Made by a program: the position numbers and the translations under genes
Source: Muribaculaceae bacterium
GTDB taxonomy: Bacteria; Bacteroidota; Bacteroidia; Bacteroidales; Muribaculaceae
Assembly: GCA_016290325.1 (NCBI GenBank)
Contig: JAEETL010000004.1
Coordinates: 1-64,000, forward strand
Length of the DNA stretch: 64,000 nucleotides
Reading direction: 5' to 3'
In this document: in pieces, positions 40,864 through 49,137 of the stretch
Numbering within the stretch: position 1 is the first letter of the stretch
Layout: each line of letters opens with the position of its first letter
The notes under the pieces: model-generated
The model's database searches: none
Told to the model about the DNA's origin: nothing
The model's input: the letters and a program-made list of their open reading frames with translations, nothing else

Positions 40864-41754
40864 TTACTTCATCACCTTTACAGCGCTGGTGGTGCCGTCG
40901 GTGTAAGTGGTCACGATGATAGTCAGTCCGTTAGCCTCGGTCATTTCTTGGCCAGCCATGTTGAAGTAACGAACGCCAGCCACCTGCTTGTCTGCAGCTG
41001 CCTCATCGATGCTGGTAGTGCCAGGAGTCGTGAACTCGACAGAAGCTAAGGGACCCCATTCGCCGTTGGCATTCATGCCAATCGAGAAAGCGATGTAACT
41101 TGTGCCTGGCTCGGCATTCCATTGTGCCTCGTCAATGCCGTACTGATCCCAGTAGGGGTCGTAGGGGTTGTCTTGCTTGAGGTAGTTGAGCACATTCTCC
41201 AGTCCCCACTCGGCTGACTCAAAGGCCGACTTCAGGATGATCATGTCGCGGTGCTTTGCCACTTCCTCGTTGGGGATATAGGTCACCCACTGGTAGTAGC
41301 CATACTCCGGATCACCGCCAAATGCGCCGATTTCGATGGTCATCACGGCCTCGCCATCGCCACCCATGCTGGCGGTTGTCACGGGGATGATAATCATGTC
41401 GGCGTCCACTCCGTCGGCATCCCAGCATTGCACGTAGATCTCATAGTCCGTGCCTGGAGACTGATTGGTCCAAGTGTACTGGTAGGTCTCGGTCTGAGTG
41501 ATGCCCCAGGCCTTGATCATGTCGCCCATGGTCTGGAAGCCCATCCACGGGCCGAACATGGCAAACTGCTGCTCGGCGGTGCCCGCCTCAAACAGGCAGA
41601 AGGCGTAGCCGGCCGCATCAGCATTGGGCATGAACGTCATGGTGATAAAATCGGTGCCCACCTCGTCGATGTTATAGTCGACCGAGGGCGTCTGGGCATT
41701 CACGCACAAGCTTGTCATCAAGATTGCAAGTGTAAAGATAAGCTGTTTCATCAT
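40864..41754 (-). CDS. Secreted protein with C-terminal sorting-like domain
   Basis: A 296-residue product with signal peptide (MKQLIFTLAILMTSLCVNAQ). The body looks like fibronectin type III-like beta sandwich (FITMTFMPNADAAGYAF; PGTDYEIYVQCWDADG). The last 45 residues (SIDEAAADKQVAGVRYFNMAG... ending SAVKVMK) have the pattern of the type IX secretion (Por) C-terminal tail seen in Bacteroidales: a variable YxxxGxE-type core and basic end. This suggests export to the surface; T9SS components are not in the window. Function unknown. Confidence 0.65.
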   Translation of the reverse strand: MMKQLIFTLAILMTSLCVNAQTPSVDYNIDEVGTDFITMTFMPNADAAGYAFCLFEAGTAEQQFAMFGPWMGFQTMGDMIKAWGITQTETYQYTWTNQSPGTDYEIYVQCWDADGVDADMIIIPVTTASMGGDGEAVMTIEIGAFGGDPEYGYYQWVTYIPNEEVAKHRDMIILKSAFESAEWGLENVLNYLKQDNPYDPYWDQYGIDEAQWNAEPGTSYIAFSIGMNANGEWGPLASVEFTTPGTTSIDEAAADKQVAGVRYFNMAGQEMTEANGLTIIVTTYTDGTTSAVKVMK

Positions 41755-41783
41755 TGAAATGTGATAATTAGTAGTTAAACAAA

Positions 41784-41791
41784 CAAAAATA
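41784..41791 (-). promoter_or_regulatory. -7 element of the secreted protein gene
   Basis: TATTTTTG on the reverse strand, 29 bases before the ATG. A second candidate, TAACTTTG, lies at 41863-41870 with TTTG at 41894-41897. Confidence 0.45.
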
Positions 41792-42089
41792 TATACTTTA
41801 CTGATTTTTACTGATTTATGCATTAATTAAAAAGAATCCTGCAAATATTTATATCCCTACTGCAAAGTTACTATGATTTATTCATGTAAAAAACAAACAA
41901 TGGCGACTTTTTTAATGCCGATGCGTTAATACTATTGTTTTCGGCATAGAAACCTATGCCGTGAGCTGTAACTTATGGCGGGAACTGGATTATAGCTCCA
42001 AAGTGCTGTCATAACTACAGTTATCTATATAATAGATAAAAAGTTAATAAATTATTGTAAAGAATGGCCTGAAAATGGGGATTTTTTCA

Positions 42090-42097
42090 TATATTTG
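42090..42097 (+). promoter_or_regulatory. -7 element of the lysine fermentation cluster
   Basis: TATATTTG on the forward strand, 45 bases before the atoD ATG. It is the only consensus -7 element I see upstream of the 15-kb same-strand gene run. Confidence 0.55.
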
Positions 42098-42142
42098 CAG
42101 CCATTATAGACATAAACCAATAAATTCCAAAACATAAACATT

Positions 42143-42793
42143 ATGAACAAACAAATCACATTGGAACAAGCCGTCGAGAAAGTGCAGGACGGTATGACAA
42201 TTATGTTTGGCGGTTTCTTGGGTAACGGCAGTGCCACCCAGATTATTGACGCCATTGTAGCTAAGGGTGTTAAAGACTTGACAATTATTGCTAACGACAC
42301 GGCCTATGACGAGGTCGCTCACGGCAAGCTGGTCAGCAACCACCAGGTAAAAAAAGCCATCGTGTCTCACACGGGCACTAACAAGCAGACCGCATTGCAG
42401 AAGAATGAGGGCACCCTCATCGTGGAATACGTTCCCCAGGGCACCCTGGCCGAGCGCATCCGTGCGGCAGGTGCAGGTTTGGGCGGCGTGCTGACCCCGA
42501 CAGGCCTTGGCACCATCATGGCCGATGGCAAGCAGATCGTGAACGTTGACGGCAAGGACTTCCTGCTGGAGAAACCTCTCAAGGCTGACATCGCTTTCCT
42601 GCGCGCCAACATCGTTGACGAGTTTGGTAACATGGTCTTCCTGGGTACTACCAACAACTTCAACCCGCTGATGGCAACTGCTGCCGACTATGTGGTTGTT
42701 GAGGCTGAGAAGCTGGTTCCCGTTGGTGAGATTGCTCCCGAGCACGTTCACGCTTCTGGTATCTATGTTGATGGCATCTATGTTGAGAAGTGA
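42143..42793 (+). CDS. atoD: Acyl-CoA:acetoacetate CoA-transferase, alpha subunit
   Basis: A 216-residue class I CoA-transferase A subunit: MTIMFGGFLGNGSATQIIDAI near the N-terminus (the GG(F)xGxG CoA-binding loop) and VEYVPQGTLAERIRAAGAG. With AtoA (51542-52201) it moves CoA from butyryl-CoA to acetoacetate, releasing butyrate in lysine fermentation. Unusually, its partner gene lies about 9 kb downstream at the other side of the kam genes. First gene of the cluster, followed by a TTAGGC-type repeat. Confidence 0.92.
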   Translation: MNKQITLEQAVEKVQDGMTIMFGGFLGNGSATQIIDAIVAKGVKDLTIIANDTAYDEVAHGKLVSNHQVKKAIVSHTGTNKQTALQKNEGTLIVEYVPQGTLAERIRAAGAGLGGVLTPTGLGTIMADGKQIVNVDGKDFLLEKPLKADIAFLRANIVDEFGNMVFLGTTNNFNPLMATAADYVVVEAEKLVPVGEIAPEHVHASGIYVDGIYVEK

Positions 42794-42840
42794 GGTTTTA
42801 GGCCTTAGGCTTTAGCTATTAGGCTCTAGGCAAAGAAACC
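42794..42840. repeat. TTAGGC-type repeat, atoD-kal junction
   Basis: Degenerate tandem units (TTTTAGGC, CTTAGGC, TTTAGC, TATTAGGC, TCTAGGC) directly after the atoD stop codon. Same motif family as at 44193, 53866, 55100 and 55976. Confidence 0.6.
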
Positions 42841-42891
42841 TTAATCACAACTTAATAACAAAGACTTAAAACTAAATACTTAATACTAAGA

Positions 42892-43284
42892 ATGGAATAC
42901 AAGACAATGATCAGACTGCGCATGAGCGCAAAGGATGCCCACTACGGTGGTAATCTGGTTGATGGTGCCCATATGGTTCACCTGTTTGGCGACGTGGCTA
43001 CCGAGCTGTTGATTATGCGTGACGGTGATGAAGGCCTGTTCTGTGCCTATGACAACATCGAGTTCCTGGCTCCCGTTTATGCCGGTGACTTTATTGAGGC
43101 TGAGGGTTGGATTGACCGTGAGGGCAACACCTCTCGTCACATGGTGTTTGAGGCCCGCAAGGTCGCTAAGGCCCGCCCCGACATCTCGGACTCGGCTGCC
43201 GATATCCTCGATGAGCCCATCGTGGTTTGCCGCGCTTCGGGCACATGTGTAACTCCTAAAGATTGCCAACGCAAGAATAAATAA
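42892..43284 (+). CDS. kal: 3-aminobutyryl-CoA ammonia-lyase
   Basis: A 130-residue hotdog-fold protein ([55 protein letters not shown]), matching Kal of lysine-fermenting bacteria. It removes ammonia from L-3-aminobutyryl-CoA to give crotonyl-CoA, linking the amine part of the pathway to Bcd. It stands directly before kce, its substrate supplier. Confidence 0.9.
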   Translation: MEYKTMIRLRMSAKDAHYGGNLVDGAHMVHLFGDVATELLIMRDGDEGLFCAYDNIEFLAPVYAGDFIEAEGWIDREGNTSRHMVFEARKVAKARPDISDSAADILDEPIVVCRASGTCVTPKDCQRKNK

Positions 43285-43340
43285 TTATAGGCATCAAGGC
43301 CCTTAAAGGCCCTAGAGACCTTAAGGCCCTTACCAGCCAG
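43285..43340. repeat. AAGGCCCT-type repeat, kal-kce junction
   Basis: Units AAGGCCCTT, AAAGGCCCTAG, AAGGCCCTTA alternate in this 74-base gap and can pair with each other (AAGGCCCTT against AAAGGCCCT is partly self-complementary). Confidence 0.5.
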
Positions 43341-43358
43341 ATAACCAGAAACTAAAAA

Positions 43359-44192
43359 ATGGACAAACTGATTATTACCGCCGCTATTTGCGGTGCCGAG
43401 GTTACCAAGGAGCAGAATCCTAACGTGCCCTATACCGTTGAGGAAATCGTGCGCGAGGCCAAGTCGGCTGTCGATGCTGGTGCTGCCATCGTTCACCTGC
43501 ACGTGCGCTGGGACGACGGTACGCCCACCCAGGACCGTGGCCGTTTCCAGGAGTGTGAGGAAGCCATCCTCAAAGTGTGCCCCAATGTCATCCTCATCCC
43601 GTCGACTGGCGGTGCTGTGGGCATGACTCCCGACGAGCGTCTGCAATCGACCGACACCACGCCGCTGCCCGAGATGGCAACCCTCGACTGCGGTACTTGC
43701 AACTTCGGTGACGAGATTTTCGACAACACCATGCCCACCATGCGCGCCTTTGGCAAGCGCATGATTGAGCGCGGCATCAAGCCCGAGTATGAGTGCTTTG
43801 AGATGGGTCACCTCGACACCATCCTGACCATGGCCCGCAAGGGAGAAGTCCCCGGCAACCCCATGCAGTTCAACTTCGTGCTGGGCGTTCCCGGCTGCAC
43901 CCCCGCTACCGTGGCCAACCTGTGCTGGCTCGTTAACGGCATCCCCGCTGGCTCCACTTGGACAGTGACCGGCGTTGGCCGTCATGCTTTCCCGATGGCT
44001 GCTGCCGCTATCGCCATGGGCGGTAACGTGCGCGTGGGCTTCGAGGACAACCTGTACCTCTCTAAGGGCGTGCTCGCCAAGAGCAACGGTGAACTGGTCG
44101 AGAAGGTGGTGCGCATCGCCAACGAGTTGGGCCGTCCCATCGCCACTAGCGATGAGGCCCGCGAGATCCTGGGCTTGCCCAAGCGTAACTAG
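43359..44192 (+). CDS. kce: 3-keto-5-aminohexanoate cleavage enzyme
   Basis: A 277-residue BKACE-family enzyme with zinc ligands in VHLHVRWDDG and a Glu in VRVGFEDNLY. It condenses 3-keto-5-aminohexanoate with acetyl-CoA, giving L-3-aminobutyryl-CoA and acetoacetate. Full length and with all family landmarks (MDKLIITAAICGAEVT; PSTGGAVGMTPDERL). Confidence 0.95.
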   Translation: MDKLIITAAICGAEVTKEQNPNVPYTVEEIVREAKSAVDAGAAIVHLHVRWDDGTPTQDRGRFQECEEAILKVCPNVILIPSTGGAVGMTPDERLQSTDTTPLPEMATLDCGTCNFGDEIFDNTMPTMRAFGKRMIERGIKPEYECFEMGHLDTILTMARKGEVPGNPMQFNFVLGVPGCTPATVANLCWLVNGIPAGSTWTVTGVGRHAFPMAAAAIAMGGNVRVGFEDNLYLSKGVLAKSNGELVEKVVRIANELGRPIATSDEAREILGLPKRN

Positions 44193-44250
44193 GCTTTAGC
44201 TATTAGGTTTTAGGCTTTAGCTATTAGGCTTTAGGAATACTTTTTAGAAA
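44193..44250. repeat. TTAGGC-type repeat, kce-kdd junction
   Basis: Two near-identical TAGGCTTTAGCTATTAGG units followed by further TTTTAGGC/TTTAGC copies, beginning within the kce stop codon region. All in one orientation. Confidence 0.6.
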
Positions 44251-44296
44251 ACAATAAAATAACAATAATCGTTTAACAATTAAACCAATTACAACA

Positions 44297-45370
44297 ATGC
44301 AGAAACACGGAAATAGATTCGGTACCCACCGCGTGATCGAACCCAAGGGCGTTCTTCCCCAGCCCGCCAACAAGCTGGACAATAACATGGACGAGATCTA
44401 CGACAATGAGATCCTCATCGATGTACAGACCCTGAATATTGACTCGGCATCGTTCACCGACATCCACAACTATGCCAAGCAGCAGGCCAAGGACCCCAAC
44501 AATGAGGCCGAGGTCTTGGAGGAAATCAAGAAGGAGATGCTCCTCAATGTTGAGTTGCAGGGCAAGCACCGCAACCGCCGCACTGGCTCGGGCGGTATGC
44601 TCCTGGGTAAGGTAGAGAAGATCGGTGATGCCCTCAAGGGCAAGATCGATTTGCAGGAGGGCGACCGCATCGCTACCCTCGTGTCGTTGTCACTGACCCC
44701 GCTGCGCATCGACGAGATCCTCGAGATCCGCGCCGACGTTGACCAGGTGGACATCAAGGGTAAGGCTATCCTGTTCGAGAGCGGTATCTATGCCAAGATT
44801 CCTAACGACATGCCCGAGAAGCTCGCTTTGAGCGCACTCGATGTCGCTGGTGCTCCCGCCCAGACCGCCAAGTTGTGCCAGTATGGCCAGAACGTTGTTG
44901 TCCTGGGTGCAGGTGGCAAGAGCGGTATGCTTTGCTGCTACGAGGCTAAGAAGCGCGTAGGCGTCACCGGTAAGGTAATCGGCCTTGCCAACAGCCCCAA
45001 GTCAACCCAGCGCATCAAGGACCTCGGCTTCTGTGACGTTGTCGAGAGCGTTGCCGGCATGACTCCCGTTGAGGTTTACGAGTTGGTTTACAAACTGACC
45101 GACGGCAAGATGGCCGACACCACTATCAACTGTGTGAACGTGCCCGATTGCGAGATGACCGCTGTGCTGTGCACCAAGGATGATGGCATCGTTTACTTCT
45201 TCTCGATGGCCACCAGCTTCACCAAGGCAGCCCTGGGTGCTGAGGGTATCGGTGCTGACGTGAACATGATCATCGGTAACGGCTACACTAAGGGCCATGC
45301 CGACTTCACCTTGCAGGAGCTGCGCGAGTGCCCCGAGCTGCGCAAGATCTTTGAGGAACTCTACGCTTAA
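44297..45370 (+). CDS. kdd: L-erythro-3,5-diaminohexanoate dehydrogenase
   Basis: A 357-residue NAD(P)-dependent dehydrogenase. N-terminal part MQKHGNRFGTHRVIEPKGVL matches Kdd; Rossmann segment QNVVVLGAGGKSGMLCCYEA (about 198-217). It oxidatively deaminates 3,5-diaminohexanoate to 3-keto-5-aminohexanoate, the substrate of Kce, yielding NAD(P)H. kamA follows after 20 bases. Confidence 0.93.
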   Translation: MQKHGNRFGTHRVIEPKGVLPQPANKLDNNMDEIYDNEILIDVQTLNIDSASFTDIHNYAKQQAKDPNNEAEVLEEIKKEMLLNVELQGKHRNRRTGSGGMLLGKVEKIGDALKGKIDLQEGDRIATLVSLSLTPLRIDEILEIRADVDQVDIKGKAILFESGIYAKIPNDMPEKLALSALDVAGAPAQTAKLCQYGQNVVVLGAGGKSGMLCCYEAKKRVGVTGKVIGLANSPKSTQRIKDLGFCDVVESVAGMTPVEVYELVYKLTDGKMADTTINCVNVPDCEMTAVLCTKDDGIVYFFSMATSFTKAALGAEGIGADVNMIIGNGYTKGHADFTLQELRECPELRKIFEELYA

Positions 45371-45390
45371 TCTCCATTTATCATCCTATT

Positions 45391-46671
45391 ATGGCTGAAT
45401 CAAGAAGAAAACAAATGTTTCCCGATGTCACCGATGAACAGTGGAATGACTGGAAATGGCAGGTGAAAAACCGCATCGAGACACTCGAGGACCTCAAGAA
45501 GTATGTGAGCCTTACCGCCGAGGAGGAAGAGGGCGTGAAACAAACCCTCAAGACCCTGCGCATGGCCATCACGCCTTACTACCTGAGCCTCATCAATCCC
45601 GATGACCCGCACGATCCCGTGCGCCGCCAGTGCATCCCCACCGGTCTGGAAACCCATCAGGCAGCTGCCGACCTGCTCGACCCGCTGCATGAGGATGAGG
45701 ACTCGCCCACGCCGGGCTTGACCCATCGTTATCCCGATCGCGTGCTGTTCCTCATCACCGACATGTGCTCGATGTATTGCCGCCACTGCACCCGTCGCCG
45801 CTTTGCCGGTCAGACGGACAACGAGTGCGGCATCGATCGCATCGAGAAGGCGCTGGAGTACATCCGCAACACGCCTACCGTGCGCGACGTCCTGCTCTCG
45901 GGCGGTGATGCCCTCATGGTGAGCGACAAGCGCTTGGAATACATCATCTCGGAATTGCGTAAGATTCCTCATGTGGAAATCGTGCGCCTGGGTACCCGCA
46001 CCCCCGTGGTTTGCCCGCAGCGCGTGACCCCCGAGTTGTGCGACATGTTGAAGAAGTATCATCCCATCTGGATCAATACCCACTTCAACCATCCCAACGA
46101 GATCACGCCCGAGAGCACCCGTGCCTGTGAGATGCTGGCCAACGCCGGTATCCCCTTGGGCAACCAGAGTGTGCTCCTGCGCGGTGTGAACGACTGCGTG
46201 CATGTGATGAAGCACCTCGTGAATGACCTCGTGAAGATCCGCGTGCGTCCTTACTATATCTACCAGTGCGACTTGTCGATGGGTCTGGAGCATTTCCGCA
46301 CTCCCGTCAGCAAGGGTATCGAGATCATCGAGGGCCTGCGCGGCCACACCAGCGGCTATTGCGTGCCCACCTTCGTGGTGGATGCTCCCGGTGGTGGCGG
46401 CAAGACGCCTGTTATGCCCCAGTACGTGATCTCGCAGTCGCCGGGTAGGGTAGTGCTGCGCAACTTCGAGGGCGTGATTACCACCTACACCGAGCCCACC
46501 GAGTACCACACCGAGTGCAACTGCCCCGAGTGCCAGGCTGCACGCAAGCAGGAGCAGGTGGCTGCCGACAAGGCCGTGGATGGTGTGATCTCGCTGCTTG
46601 AAGGCGAGCGCATGAACATCGAGCCCGCGCGCTTGAAACGCCACGAGCGCAACGAGAAACGCAACCAGTAA
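45391..46671 (+). CDS. kamA: Lysine 2,3-aminomutase
   Basis: A 426-residue radical-SAM/PLP enzyme. Radical-SAM cysteines occur in MCSMYCRHCTRRRF (about 126-139), the PLP lysine in DAPGGGGKTPVMPQ (about 333), and a C-terminal zinc site in ECNCPECQAARK. It converts L-lysine to L-beta-lysine, first step of the pathway. The C-terminus beyond about 400 is a basic helix (LKRHERNEKRNQ). Confidence 0.96.
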   Translation: MAESRRKQMFPDVTDEQWNDWKWQVKNRIETLEDLKKYVSLTAEEEEGVKQTLKTLRMAITPYYLSLINPDDPHDPVRRQCIPTGLETHQAAADLLDPLHEDEDSPTPGLTHRYPDRVLFLITDMCSMYCRHCTRRRFAGQTDNECGIDRIEKALEYIRNTPTVRDVLLSGGDALMVSDKRLEYIISELRKIPHVEIVRLGTRTPVVCPQRVTPELCDMLKKYHPIWINTHFNHPNEITPESTRACEMLANAGIPLGNQSVLLRGVNDCVHVMKHLVNDLVKIRVRPYYIYQCDLSMGLEHFRTPVSKGIEIIEGLRGHTSGYCVPTFVVDAPGGGGKTPVMPQYVISQSPGRVVLRNFEGVITTYTEPTEYHTECNCPECQAARKQEQVAADKAVDGVISLLEGERMNIEPARLKRHERNEKRNQ

Positions 46672-46690
46672 AAAATCAGTGTTGGAGACA

Positions 46691-46718
46691 GTGGAGACGC
46701 GCCTCGGCGTGTCTCCAC
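46691..46718. repeat. GTGGAGACGCGC palindrome between kamA and kamB
   Basis: 12-bp stem GTGGAGACGCGC (46691-46702)/GCGTGTCTCCAC (46707-46718) with one G-U pair and CTCG tetraloop; no T tract, so more likely an mRNA processing or stability hairpin or a REP-like repeat than a terminator. Confidence 0.6.
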
Positions 46719-46740
46719 ATCGCCAACAAGATGAGCCGAG

Positions 46741-47757
46741 GTGCCTTTCATTAATGACATATTGAAGTATAGCAGCCTGTCCATCGTTGGACTGGAGAAA
46801 AACACGGGCAAGACCGAGTGTCTCAAGTATGTGCTCGACCGGTTGCCTGTCAAGACCAAACGGATAGCTGTCACTTCAATCGGCATTGATGGGGAAACGG
46901 TGGACCAGGTGACACGCACCCAGAAACCCGAGATTGTCCTTCGCGAGGGCATGTACTTCGGCACTAGTGAGATGCATTACCGCCAGCGCAGACTGGTCTC
47001 GGAACTCATCGACGTCAGCGACGAGAGTACATCGCTGGGAAGGGTGGTCACCGCCAAGGCGCTCACGGGAGGTAAAATCCTGCTATCGGGACCTTCCTCG
47101 GGCAGCAGCCTCAAGCGCTGGATGGGCAGTATGGGCCAATATGGCATCGACCTGGTGATTATCGATGGCGCGCTCTCGCGCATGAGTTCGGCATCGCCCG
47201 CTGTGAGCCAGTCGATGATTTTGGCGACAGGTGCGGCCTACTCGGCCAACATCAGCACCCTCGTGAGTAATACTGCCCATGTGGTGGATCTGGTGAATCT
47301 GGATCTCACGGCTGAGGCTAACATGAGGATGCTGGCACCGCTGGAGCATGGTGTTTGGTTTATCGACACCGATGGTGTCCTGCATGACCTGAACATGCTG
47401 TCGTCGCTCTCCCAGGACATCCGTTTCGAGGGCATGGAGAATTGCGCCACCCTTTATGTCGCAGGGGCATTGGTTGACAGTTTTCTTGAGAAGGTGCGCC
47501 AAAACAAGCACTTGAGGCAGACCGAGATTGTCGTGCGTGACTTCACCAAGATTTTTGTCTCGCCGCAGCAATTCAAGCTGTTCCTCAAAGCAGGTGGACG
47601 CGTCAGTGTCCTGCAAAAGAGCAAACTCATCGCTGTCACCGTCAACCCGACCTCGCCAAGTGGTTACGTCCTTGATTCCGACACCTTGTGCGGTAAACTC
47701 ACCGAAGCCATCGGGCTTCCTGTGTATGATTTGTTAAAGAGTAAAAAATGCAATTGA
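46741..47757 (+). CDS. kamB: Lysine 5,6-aminomutase reactivase subunit KamB
   Basis: A 338-residue P-loop protein: SIVGLEKNTGKTECLKYVL (Walker A near residue 20). The rest matches the KamB protein conserved beside kamC and kamDE in lysine fermenters; current annotation treats KamB/KamC as a reactivase of the B12-dependent 5,6-aminomutase, though I know of no direct proof for this homologue. GTG start; the nearby ATG at 46731 is out of frame. It overlaps kamC by ten bases, implying translational coupling. Confidence 0.8.
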   Translation: MPFINDILKYSSLSIVGLEKNTGKTECLKYVLDRLPVKTKRIAVTSIGIDGETVDQVTRTQKPEIVLREGMYFGTSEMHYRQRRLVSELIDVSDESTSLGRVVTAKALTGGKILLSGPSSGSSLKRWMGSMGQYGIDLVIIDGALSRMSSASPAVSQSMILATGAAYSANISTLVSNTAHVVDLVNLDLTAEANMRMLAPLEHGVWFIDTDGVLHDLNMLSSLSQDIRFEGMENCATLYVAGALVDSFLEKVRQNKHLRQTEIVVRDFTKIFVSPQQFKLFLKAGGRVSVLQKSKLIAVTVNPTSPSGYVLDSDTLCGKLTEAIGLPVYDLLKSKKCN

Positions 47758-49118
47758 AGAATATTATAGATTCACCTTGCGGTATCCGCTATATGCTCGA
47801 TCAGCTGGATTTGCAGTCGGGCTTTGCACGCCGCTGGCTGCTCGACTCGCCCATGATGACCACGGGCGACGAGATTGCGGTGAACTATGAGGTTCTTCGT
47901 CGTTTTTACGACTTCGTTCAACGGGTTGACACGACCTATATCGATACCTTGTGCCACAAGTTGTGCGGACTGAAGGATATCCGCACGACAATCAGTAACT
48001 TATCCCGCAAGGCGACTCTCGACGACATCGAGTTGTTTGAGGTCAAGCACCTGGCTATGCTGGGAACCTATGTGGCTAAGTTGATGAGGCAGCATGGTAT
48101 GGACGGCGTGATTGGCATTCCCGACATGGATGAGGTCATCAATATCCTTGATCCTGACGGACTCAGGATTGCCACATTTTATATCTATGACTCCTATAGC
48201 GAGCCATTGAAGGACCTGCGCAACCAGATGCGTCAGCATCCCGAGCAGCAGGACGAGTTGCTCTTAAAGGCCAATGAGATTGAAATGGCCGTTAGGGAGG
48301 AATTGAGCACAAAACTGCATCATTTTGCCGGCACCATCGAGCAAGCCCAACTGGCTTTGGCTCAAATTGATGTGAACTTGGCTAAGGCGATGCAGATGCA
48401 ACACATGGGATTGAATTTTCCCACAGTTTCCAGCGATGGGGCGAGCCGCTATCTAGCCATGTTCCATCCCCAAGTCAAAGCCGCGCTCGAGAACCGCGGC
48501 AAGGCGTTCCAGCCGGTGGATATCACCTTTGGGCTGGAGCCCACCCTCATCACGGGTGCCAACATGGGTGGCAAGACCGTGGTGTTGAAGACATTGACCC
48601 TGTGTCAATACCTGTTCCAATTTGGATTTGGCATTCCGGCCTCAAGTGCCGCGATTGCACTGAAAGACGATATACATTTCTGCATCGGCGATGACCAGTC
48701 AGTGGAAAAAGGTCTGTCGTCGTTTGCTGCTGAGATGAAACACATCGATGCCGTCATCAAGGCATCACGCGAGAACAGAAAACTATTGGCGTTGATTGAC
48801 GAGCCTGCACGCACCACCAATCCCACCGAGGGAGCCGCACTGGTGACCGCCTTGCTGCGTGTGCTGGCAGGCAGGGACATGAGCCTGGTCATGACGACGC
48901 ACTATGATATAGAGCCGGGCGATGCCCGTTGCCTGAGGGTTAAGGGCTTCGTTGACGGCGAGATGGACTATGCGCTGGTCGAGGTACAGGACGGCGAGGT
49001 GCCCCACGAGGCACTCAATATCGCCCAGGCCCTGGGTATCGACAGCGAGTGGATCAACAAGGCACGAGACCTGCTCCAGCATGGCGGCGCGCCTATACAA
49101 CAGAGTGACAATCATTGA
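47748..49118 (+). CDS. kamC: MutS-like ATPase, KamC
   Basis: A 456-residue protein with the MutS ATPase domain (TGANMGGKTVVLKTLTL, about 262-278, Walker A; LLALIDEPARTTNPTEG Walker B-type; TTHYDIEPG) but no mismatch-binding domain. The N-terminal half is helical and family-specific. KamC is always linked to kamDE and is annotated as the ATPase of a lysine 5,6-aminomutase reactivase. Its MutS likeness should not be read as DNA mismatch repair. Confidence 0.82.
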   Translation: MQLKNIIDSPCGIRYMLDQLDLQSGFARRWLLDSPMMTTGDEIAVNYEVLRRFYDFVQRVDTTYIDTLCHKLCGLKDIRTTISNLSRKATLDDIELFEVKHLAMLGTYVAKLMRQHGMDGVIGIPDMDEVINILDPDGLRIATFYIYDSYSEPLKDLRNQMRQHPEQQDELLLKANEIEMAVREELSTKLHHFAGTIEQAQLALAQIDVNLAKAMQMQHMGLNFPTVSSDGASRYLAMFHPQVKAALENRGKAFQPVDITFGLEPTLITGANMGGKTVVLKTLTLCQYLFQFGFGIPASSAAIALKDDIHFCIGDDQSVEKGLSSFAAEMKHIDAVIKASRENRKLLALIDEPARTTNPTEGAALVTALLRVLAGRDMSLVMTTHYDIEPGDARCLRVKGFVDGEMDYALVEVQDGEVPHEALNIAQALGIDSEWINKARDLLQHGGAPIQQSDNH

Positions 49119-49137
49119 TACTATATACTATAACACT

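Larger units (their letters stand above)
41755..42142. other. Divergent AT-rich region upstream of the lysine cluster
   Basis: No gene. It holds the reverse-strand promoter candidates (41784-41791, 41863-41870) and the forward -7 element TATATTTG (42090-42097). The middle has no further recognisable signal. Confidence 0.6.

Noticed and set aside
45400-46644. 414-codon frame antisense to kamA, and similar ones opposite dpp4, ompA and iorA
   Set aside because: All lie exactly opposite well-identified enzymes and have His/Val/Ala-rich shadow composition.
47748-49118. DNA mismatch repair MutS2
   Set aside because: Only the ATPase domain matches; size, missing domains and operon position point to KamC.
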